DNA from: Scolanthus callimorphus
Lineage: Eukaryota; Cnidaria; Anthozoa; Actiniaria; Edwardsiidae
Assembly (NCBI GenBank): GCA_033964015.1
Contig: CM066922.1
Location: 26,902,961-26,966,960 of the forward strand
Reading direction: 5' to 3'
DNA: 64,000 bases
Made by a program: the position numbers and the translations under genes. Within the stretch, counting starts at the first letter, position 1. Every line of letters begins with the position of its first letter. Below are positions 62,901 through 64,000 of this stretch, in pieces. The notes under the pieces are model-generated. The model was not told the DNA's origin, did not search any database, and saw nothing but the letters and a program-made list of their open reading frames with translations.

Positions 62901-63153
62901 GGTCATTCTTGGTACAAAAACCGGACAGCAAGAGTTTCAGGCGAAAGGTTAATGATTAATTCATCTCTTGTAGGTCCTAGAAGCAATTGGAGAACAATGT
63001 CCAGGTACTGGCAAAGGAGGGAGAACAGGAGCCCAGTCGTCCGGCCTGGGTGGCGGTGCTACGGCTGGTGTGGCGATTGTGATTGTGGGGGCCCTGTGTA
63101 TCGTGGCCTTGTTAGCGGTGTTCTACTGCCGACGAAAATACAAGAAAGCAAAG
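21386..63153 (+). CDS. TSP1/EGF/cadherin-repeat transmembrane protein (17 exons, both ends missing)
   Basis: Seventeen plus-strand exons join into one reading frame. The order is TSP1, EGF, calcium-binding EGF, a Cys-rich sushi-like part, about ten cadherin repeats, two complete EGF modules plus part of a third, an RRRR-containing juxtamembrane part, and a transmembrane helix followed by CRRKYKKAK. This is a type I surface protein with a likely role in adhesion or signalling. Introns interrupt cadherin modules in phase 1 before the DxNDxP linker or in phase 0 mid-repeat. About sixteen one-base indels must be assumed in exons 1, 2, 4, 6 and 7; exons 8-17 are clean. Start codon, signal peptide and cytoplasmic tail were not found. 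It is not a classical cadherin or CELSR as far as visible (no LamG, no GPS). I do not recognise a named orthologue. Confidence 0.85.
22424..23730. mobile_element. Nested DNA elements with GTTTTAGTATATACCA ends
   Basis: The outer arms, GTTTTAGTATATACCAAATC onward for 23 bases, are a perfect inverted pair at 22424-22446 and 23708-23730. Inside, 22652-23655 has its own arms (TAGTATATACCAGC, then GGCAACCT). The shared GTATATACCA suggests insertion of one family member into another. Confidence 0.7.
22736..23110 (+). CDS. Unrecognised 124-codon frame inside element
   Basis: The frame starts with ATG and is rich in Lys, Arg and aromatic residues, with spaced Cys/His (YSCKLESICKQFAKSF, NYCRQPLVAQVVCWKNG). 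It lies within the 22652-23655 element, so it may be a remnant of an element protein. There is no recognised family and it may be spurious. Confidence 0.3.
   Translation: MHDKTHANLDDLHKHVFGRLDSTRKFASIYFEKLRKKVDNLRDFQQIWTCSEQYIASFQFKKEYSCKLESICKQFAKSFRDENYCRQPLVAQVVCWKNGVSKHRKHWIFEEKRFSRIKQLHETL
24072..25544 (+). CDS. Exon 2: cbEGF, sushi-like segment, cadherin repeats 1-3 and start of 4
   Basis: Acceptor CTCTTACAG and donor GTAAGA. The exon opens CIDVDECTKNPC, a calcium-binding EGF start, then GSYDCSCRAGF. A Cys-rich part with ISCPRNYG, VISCQLNG and VRWNRNIG resembles a sushi domain. Cadherin repeats end at DVNDPP (with one base restored), RYRNEPP and DVNEAP, with LDHES and LDYES in the LDRE position. 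Indels are required near 24129, 24676, 24820, 25214, 25503 and 25533. The phase join to exon 1 also needs one more A in the run at 24074-24077. Confidence 0.75.
25563..25685. mobile_element. Hairpin MITE 18 bases after exon 2
   Basis: The arms around GGGTGGGCTTCTGTG and ACAGGAAGCCCACCC form an inverted pair with about 50 bases between them. No coding potential. Confidence 0.65.
26640..26728. mobile_element. 89-bp hairpin between 16-bp direct repeats
   Basis: The inverted arms (CCACGCAGTCCGTG and its diverged complement) are flanked on both sides by the identical word CTACTAAATCACTAGT (26624-26639 and 26729-26744). The flank is longer than usual MITE target duplications. Confidence 0.7.
26806..27037 (+). 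CDS. Exon 3: rest of cadherin repeat 4
   Basis: Acceptor TGTGTCAG, donor GTAAGC. The frame is VSDPDN, YSCALVQS, IDYEQTPQLNVRVKCTDTG and ends in phase 1 at LNVT. It contains the DxD motif, an LDRE variant and two cysteines that could pair. No indels. Confidence 0.88.
27112..27408. mobile_element. 297-bp MITE, CTAGTGCAGTC family, complete
   Basis: The ends AGCTAAAATCATTGCATCGC and their diverged complement bracket the family interior. It lies 75 bases downstream of exon 3. The copy at 52800-53103 is of similar length. Confidence 0.75.
27601..27898 (+). CDS. Exon 4: cadherin repeat 5
   Basis: Acceptor TATTTTGCAG, donor GTCAGT. It begins DINEAPTSITLSSNTVPENS, the linker and first strand, then LDFEATPTIDVVVKVTDSGG. 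The last strand only fits the next exon if the frame shifts by one base near 27878. The exon then ends in phase 1 at the linker position. Confidence 0.85.
27959..28335. mobile_element. 377-bp MITE with TTA target duplication
   Basis: The terminal repeat GACCCCGTCCACACTAC is inverted at both ends and flanked by TTA on each side (27956-27958, 28336-28338). A TWA duplication is typical of PIF/Harbinger elements. The interior repeats GAAAACG words. It begins 61 bases after exon 4. Confidence 0.8.
28437..28673. mobile_element. MITE with GATTTCAGATGACC-type ends
   Basis: The ends AGAGCACATTTCAGATGACC and its near complement are inverted. The same terminal motif appears at 11875 and 52018. The interior carries several CCAATCAG/CTGATTGG words. 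Confidence 0.7.
28674..30741. other. Intron 4-5, left of the gap; no exon seen
   Basis: A CpG-containing patch at 29200-29300 with ACTTCCGG and CAAGATGGCGG words looks promoter-like, but no gene follows. A poly-C run lies at about 29780-29793. A TTAGGGT-like run lies near 30470-30510. Confidence 0.4.
30742..30841. other. Assembly gap, exactly 100 N
   Basis: One hundred N in a row is the usual placeholder for a gap of unknown length, so true distance and content here are unknown. An exon could be lost, but phases of exons 4 and 5 fit if one shift in exon 4 is accepted. Confidence 0.99.
31618..31923 (+). CDS. Exon 5: cadherin repeat 6
   Basis: Acceptor TTATTTCAG, donor GTGAGT, phase 1 at both ends, no indels. 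The frame is DRNDAPTDIKLP, SINENSQPG, VDQDRDAPVCVLTDNAGG, LRIILNCSDGHN. It lies 776 bases right of the assembly gap. Confidence 0.9.
32165..32524. mobile_element. 360-bp MITE with GGCTCGATCTT ends
   Basis: GGCTCGATCTTAA at the left and TCAAGATCGAGCC at the right are inverted, with TAGCCAATA/ATTGGCCA-type similarity inside. No coding sequence. Confidence 0.55.
32880..33041. mobile_element. MITE, GGCGTAGCCAGG family, reverse copy
   Basis: The right end CCTGGCTACGCCGCTG, the adjoining C-run and the interior word ACGAAAATGCTCAA match the 1609-1769 element in reverse. The left terminal repeat is not clear. It ends 43 bases before exon 6. Confidence 0.65.
33085..33403 (+). CDS. Exon 6: cadherin repeat 7, frame disrupted
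   Basis: Acceptor TTACCTTTCAG, donor GTAGGT. Pieces in three frames read DVNEAP, VTDPDIGQ, HHCNVCDVMANGTC, QPLDFEQSHMRKIRLKCTD and TVIG. Joining them needs five one-base insertions, near 33098, 33135, 33160, 33253 and 33385, four of them in a repeated base. This is the worst exon for frame integrity. Confidence 0.8.
33843..34058. mobile_element. 216-bp palindromic MITE
   Basis: The arms beginning ATAGACCAAATCGGCTAAC are mirrored at the right end over about 80 bases, through CACCCAATTCAGATCATGTG. It lies in the intron 6-7. Confidence 0.8.
34467..34618. mobile_element. 152-bp hairpin MITE next to exon 7
   Basis: CTAGCCTGCGTAGCTGGCGG and its exact complement form the ends. It finishes 30 bases before the first base of exon 7. 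Confidence 0.8.
34649..34871 (+). CDS. Exon 7: first half of cadherin repeat 8
   Basis: Acceptor TTTGCATTTAG, donor GTATGA, phase 1 to 0. It reads DANEAPTSVCKSPFHVALG, then LDAVDPDNQDINAGN and YQLFPEDDDG. Two one-base extras are inferred, near 34721 and 34786. A hairpin MITE ends 30 bases before the exon. Confidence 0.8.
34872..36246. other. Start of the 17-kb intron; no exon seen
   Basis: A short G+C-rich hairpin (about 35325-35366, GCGGCGGCCGAAGGCCGCCGC) is the main structure. A Lys/Arg-rich frame from 35713 has an ATG but no supporting splice or homology evidence. Confidence 0.4.
36247..39339. mobile_element. 3.1-kb CACTA-type (EnSpm-like) non-autonomous element
   Basis: It begins CACTACTGGG and ends with CCCAGTAGTG-type sequence (CCCCAGTAGTG), flanked by the 3-base duplication TAC (36244-36246, 39340-39342). 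Both ends carry clusters of GTGTGAAA, oriented inward-symmetrically (36261-36430 and the complement at 39110-39325). CACTA ends, a 3-base duplication and subterminal repeats are the defining traits of the EnSpm/CACTA superfamily. No transposase frame is visible in the interior, so it should need another copy for movement. Confidence 0.8.
39343..41109. other. Intron DNA between elements; no exon seen
   Basis: A clear hairpin lies at about 40001-40082 (arms CATCTCTTTCTAAAATTC). Nothing else could be supported. Confidence 0.4.
41110..41421. mobile_element. Inverted-repeat element with C/G runs
   Basis: The outer arms around AGTCTCTGCAGTTGCAAA and the inner arms CCAAAAA/TTTTTGG with adjoining C- and G-runs are inverted. 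Homopolymers near 41199 and 41345 make base counts unreliable. Confidence 0.6.
41647..41687. repeat. 41-base poly-C tract
   Basis: This is an uninterrupted run of 41 C. Proline or glycine runs in frames crossing it are artefacts. Its length in the assembly is likely inexact. Confidence 0.95.
41819..42396. mobile_element. 578-bp MITE with AGGGCATCTGACAGGGTGCGG-type ends
   Basis: The first 20 bases AGGGCATCTGACAGGGTGCG are exactly inverted at the right end. The interior repeats CCGCACAATTT/TTCCGCACC words near both ends. No complete ORF. Confidence 0.8.
42813..42940. mobile_element. 128-bp TTAA MITE, copy 1
   Basis: TTAAAGGCCCATCACCAACC is mirrored at the right end, giving a TTAA duplication. 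A nearly identical copy sits at 50964-51092. Confidence 0.85.
43782..44953. mobile_element. 1.2-kb element with GGTAATTGAC ends
   Basis: The arms GGTAATTGAC(T/C)TG and GAGTGGAGTGCAATTT are inverted at both ends. Inside are a three-fold tandem of a TGTAATTTCAGTGCAAA word (about 43938-44000) and a palindrome at about 44743-44917. No transposase seen. Confidence 0.65.
44954..46187. other. Intron DNA; no exon seen
   Basis: Nothing with splice sites or conserved frame was found. A frame at 45806-46094 lies in a repeat-like segment with internal similarity (GGAGACATCGC, GGACACATG words). Confidence 0.4.
46296..49199 (-). pseudogene. LINE ORF2: endonuclease-reverse transcriptase with one stop
   Basis: The N-terminal APE-like endonuclease shows NVNTLRAHLDEI, AINETKID (metal Glu), GDMNCNQ and ISDHSLI. 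The reverse transcriptase has the GLLNGVVFIDLKKAFDTID block, GVPQGSIIGPLLFLIYIND and the catalytic YADD near 47108-47119. The C-terminus has the HYCSSVW and LQNRAARII words typical of the CR1/L2 group. A single in-frame TGA at 47796-47798, between endonuclease and polymerase, interrupts an otherwise open 967-codon frame. ORF1 and ORF2 lie 11 bases apart, in different frames. Confidence 0.92.
49211..50304 (-). pseudogene. LINE ORF1: coiled coil plus SGNH hydrolase, frameshifted
   Basis: The ATG at 50304 opens a basic N-terminus (RTRSKTKSKDSK). A frame break near 50085-50105 (one base missing from a T pair) separates it from the coiled coil (QHLRATCERLQQELRLAKEE). The SGNH domain shows ILVIGDSIIK (nucleophile Ser), HAGTNDLP and a C-terminal LHLNDKG with His. 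The protein probably aids RNP formation or membrane interaction; its role in CR1 is inferred from the family. Confidence 0.8.
50964..51092. mobile_element. 129-bp TTAA MITE, copy 2
   Basis: Near-identical to 42813-42940, with the same TTAAAGGCCCATCACC ends. Its right TTAA (51089-51092) is also the left TTAA of the next element. Confidence 0.85.
51089..51799. mobile_element. 711-bp TTAA element abutting exon 8
   Basis: TTAAAGGAGCCTACGCACCC at the left and its diverged complement at the right (51761-51799) extend to CCCATAATTCCCC, about 35 bases of terminal repeat. The right TTAA lies 26 bases before exon 8. Confidence 0.8.
51313..51618 (-). CDS. 97-codon basic frame inside TTAA element
   Basis: The frame is open between stops but has no ATG before its conserved-looking part: PRKRRPLKKEQNHHVVFKKS, then DNSAFADELIQRVIANIE. 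Composition is protein-like (basic first half, amphipathic helix second). It could be an exon captured by the element or a transposase remnant. Unrecognised. Confidence 0.3.
51826..51970 (+). CDS. Exon 8: second half of cadherin repeat 8
   Basis: Acceptor CTTTCGCAG, donor GTAAAA, phase 0 to 1, no indels. It reads DMTQPENFTVKIKVTDDG and ends FTCHIIVS. It joins exon 7 across a 17-kb intron. A TTAA element ends 26 bases upstream. Confidence 0.88.
52018..52280. mobile_element. MITE with GAGCGGATTTCAGATGA end
   Basis: The left motif matches 28437 and 11875. The right end near 52258-52275 has CAGCCATCTGAAAATCGC, a diverged inverse. It begins 48 bases after exon 8. Confidence 0.55.
52800..53103. 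mobile_element. 304-bp MITE, CTAGTGCAGTC family, next to exon 9
   Basis: The ends (AGCTATAACCG and its diverged complement) and the central CTAGTGCAGTC match the copies at 19907 and 27112. It finishes 23 bases before exon 9. Confidence 0.75.
53127..53296 (+). CDS. Exon 9: first half of cadherin repeat 9
   Basis: Acceptor TTCACACTTCAG, donor GTATCA, phase 1 to 0, no indels. It reads DHYPVVGISLVPNSV, NGTVIGTLNTS, FTYELMEQNSLPFSI. The repeat is degenerate: no clear DxD or linker motif. Confidence 0.85.
53819..53957 (+). CDS. Exon 10: second half of cadherin repeat 9
   Basis: Acceptor TTGACATACAG, donor GTAAGC, phase 0 to 1. It reads LVKRVVLQDYQNIV, DLYVYVSIRTVGS, LYINIL, matching the last strands of a repeat that has lost its calcium-site residues. 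Confidence 0.82.
54378..54684. mobile_element. 307-bp MITE, reverse copy of 13252-13557
   Basis: It matches the other copy over its whole length in the opposite orientation, with terminal AGTTGAAAC words at both ends. It lies in the intron 10-11. Confidence 0.8.
55006..55190 (+). CDS. Exon 11: first half of cadherin repeat 10
   Basis: Acceptor TCAATCCAG, donor GTAAAA, phase 1 to 0, no indels. It reads NDAPDVDMCMVKKSIPESQ, AVVGQLLIEH, YSCALTSCCHQIG. The YSCAL word recurs from exon 3. Confidence 0.88.
55259..55661. mobile_element. 403-bp TTAA MITE with GGGGCACTGTCAC ends
   Basis: TTAAAGGGGCACTGTCAC and GTGACAGTGCCCCTTTAA are exact inverted ends, giving a TTAA duplication. It begins 68 bases after exon 11. 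No coding sequence. Confidence 0.85.
56386..56593 (+). CDS. Exon 12: second half of cadherin repeat 10
   Basis: Acceptor GATGTGCAG, donor GTAAGA, phase 0 to 1. It reads VDSPDDNSVN, LVLRSRKSLQYNDYPSGE, IKVPISCHDFSRP. It is the last repeat before the EGF region, and the tandem array begins about 150 bases downstream. Confidence 0.88.
56735..59068. repeat. Tandem array of ~75-bp units ending at exon 13
   Basis: A unit of about 75 bases (GTTGACATTAATATGG, TGTTTGTCTAGAATGTAACA, AAGGACATCGCCCGGCTTTA, then TGATTCATTTCATGCTGTTG) is repeated over 2.3 kb. Successive GTCTAG positions at 58399, 58474, 58550, 58625, 58700 and 58775 give the period. A variant unit carries AATAATAAAATGCACATGC. The last unit runs straight into exon 13 and supplies its acceptor. 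A MITE interrupts the array at 57612-58012. Confidence 0.9.
57612..58012. mobile_element. 401-bp MITE inserted in the 75-bp array
   Basis: The ends CAGTCAAAAGACATGAAGCG and the complement extend over about 35 bases. Diverged inverted arms run further inside. Array sequence resumes on both sides. Confidence 0.8.
59069..59232 (+). CDS. Exon 13: EGF module and start of the next
   Basis: Acceptor TTTGTCTAG, donor GTGAGT, phase 1 to 0. It reads ECSKWRCPPPPDCGRC, then ANGGICIDKEGGYICKC, PPGYRGEKCEQDIDYC. The acceptor and the first exon bases are copied throughout the upstream 75-bp array, so this acceptor is the last of a long series. Confidence 0.88.
59527..59575 (-). repeat. 3' half of a tRNA-derived SINE
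   Basis: On the minus strand GGTCGTGGGTTCGAATCGC contains a B-box-like GGTTCGAATC and is followed by a T-run. No A-box is found at the expected spacing, so this is a truncated tRNA-derived unit. Confidence 0.5.
60043..60190. mobile_element. Hairpin MITE upstream of exon 14
   Basis: The arms AATAAAAGTACTTTCCGCG and CGGGGAAGTACTTTTATT are inverted, with further pairing of CTGGTTTCTT and GAAACCAG. Confidence 0.7.
60354..60499 (+). CDS. Exon 14: EGF module and partial third EGF
   Basis: Acceptor CTTCCACAG, donor GTCAGT, phase 0 to 2. It reads RGTCQDGVTSFTCKCNKGF, TGALCDKTRSHCNQCK, ending APIR. The split Arg codon joins to CLGEDY in exon 15. Confidence 0.88.
61171..61295 (+). CDS. Exon 15: juxtamembrane helical segment
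   Basis: Acceptor CACTCGCAG, donor GTTTGC, phase 2 to 1. It reads CLGEDYQIRILEEGRS then MEENLRAIEKEIAILIDGLV, an amphipathic helix. No known domain is recognised. Confidence 0.85.
62377..62579 (+). CDS. Exon 16: RRRR motif and Cys-containing stem
   Basis: Acceptor CTCCTTGCAG, donor GTAACT, phase 1 to 0. The opening KARRRRSPADYY fits a furin-type R-x-K/R-R site in the ectodomain stem. The rest (VLYLTIMEAQYNYQ, KSKRACIGEKDCQ) is helical with paired cysteines. Confidence 0.87.
62974..63153 (+). CDS. Exon 17: transmembrane helix
   Basis: Acceptor CTCTTGTAG, donor GTAGGT, phase 0 to 0. A Gly-rich stretch leads to VAIVIVGALCIVALLAVFY, a clear membrane span. The stop-transfer CRRKYKKAK follows and places the C-terminus in the cytoplasm. 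Later exons are outside the window. Confidence 0.92.
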
Positions 63154-64000
63154 GTAGGTTATACAACACCACTACCAAATCGCGCGCTCTGATTGGTCGG
63201 CAGGCCATGTGTGATAATAGTACACACGTACGATGGCAATAGCGTTTGTGCCATTGCATAAAACAAATTATAAAATAATTTAAATAGTACGCGCGCTCTG
63301 ATTGGTCGAGAGTCGTGTTTCCATTTCCCTGTGCAAACACAGTTGTGTCGTCGCCCATCGGCAAGCTTCGGGCCGGTAATTTGAAATAGCTTTTAGAAAA
63401 AAGTAACAGTTTTAGACAAAATCATTTTTTAAGAAGTCAATATTACTTGGACATACATTTGATAAAGCACATTGAATTCACATAAAGCATGAGATTCGTG
63501 AAATAATATTGTTTTCGCTTCTTTACCTGGGAGCTGAGTTCGGCAAACAGTTCGACAGTCACAAGTCCAGTCTCGTTCTGCAGATCTTGAAAAAAAAAAT
63601 GCTTCCAAAAACTAATCCTGGAACCTCGTATAATGTTTGACAAGACCAGAAGGTACAAATAAGTGGATTCCTTCCTTCTCAATAATAATAATCAATAATC
63701 AAGTTTATTTCTATTTACAAAATACAATAATCATTACCAGACCCGCAGGTAGCAAAGCTAATCTACACCCGCAGGTAGCAAAGCTAATTCTCGAGCAGGT
63801 GCAAACACTCGCCTGCGTCTCGTGTTTCCACTGATCTGCTCTCGAATTTTCCCAACCACATCTCGGTTTGCATAAGCCAGTGCAGTCACGGAAACTGTGT
63901 TTTATTTGTTAAGTAATAGATGCGCAATAGACGTCAATGCTCAGGCAAAAGGTGCATAAGGAGACCCGGTGAATGCATTCCCGAGATGTACTCTCCGCCA
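63154..64000. other. Intron after the transmembrane exon
   Basis: No further exon could be supported. The word GCGCGCTCTGATTGGTCG occurs twice (63182, 63291), and a 26-base direct repeat (ACCCGCAGGTAGCAAAGCTA onward) lies at about 63741-63790. Confidence 0.5.

Overview
This is an animal genome fragment: genes are split into exons with GT-AG junctions, intergenic DNA is A+T-rich, and small inverted-repeat transposons are very dense. The gene content (a TIAM/still-life Rac exchange factor and a thrombospondin/EGF/cadherin membrane protein) fits an anthozoan cnidarian such as a coral or anemone. That assignment is inference from style and content, not from a marker gene. A run of exactly 100 N (30742-30841) marks an assembly gap.

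Layout. 1-10.2 kb holds only repeats: an inverted/tandem repeat cluster (1-2272), a TTAA-flanked element (4865-6366) and several hairpin elements. 10.3-15.3 kb, minus strand, carries five exons of a TIAM1/TIAM2/sif-type Rac GEF: an N-terminal serine-rich region, the first part of the N-terminal PH domain, its end plus coiled coil, the Ex region, and a basic linker. One internal PH exon is not found, and the PDZ and DH-PH exons lie outside or unseen. 17.5-17.9 kb, minus strand, carries a small unrecognised two-exon gene.

21.4-63.2 kb, plus strand, is one large gene that I assembled from 17 exons. Its phases match across every junction except exon 1/2, exon 2/3 and exon 4/5, where a nearby one-base indel has to be assumed. 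It encodes, in order, TSP1, EGF, calcium-binding EGF, a Cys-rich sushi-like segment, about ten cadherin repeats, two to three EGF modules, a juxtamembrane region with an RRRR motif, and a transmembrane helix. The 5' exons and the cytoplasmic 3' exons were not recognised.

Exons of this gene up to about 34.9 kb contain some sixteen one-base indels, mostly in short homopolymers. The exons after 51.8 kb contain none. The small gene at 17.5 kb shows the same defect while TIAM does not, so I favour a regional consensus-quality problem around the gap over gene decay.

The 17-kb intron between exons 7 and 8 holds a 3.1-kb CACTA-like element, a nearly intact CR1/L2-type LINE in reverse orientation (46.2-50.4 kb) and several MITEs. 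Directly upstream of exon 13 is a 2.3-kb array of about 75-bp units whose sequence includes a copy of that exon's own 3' splice site.
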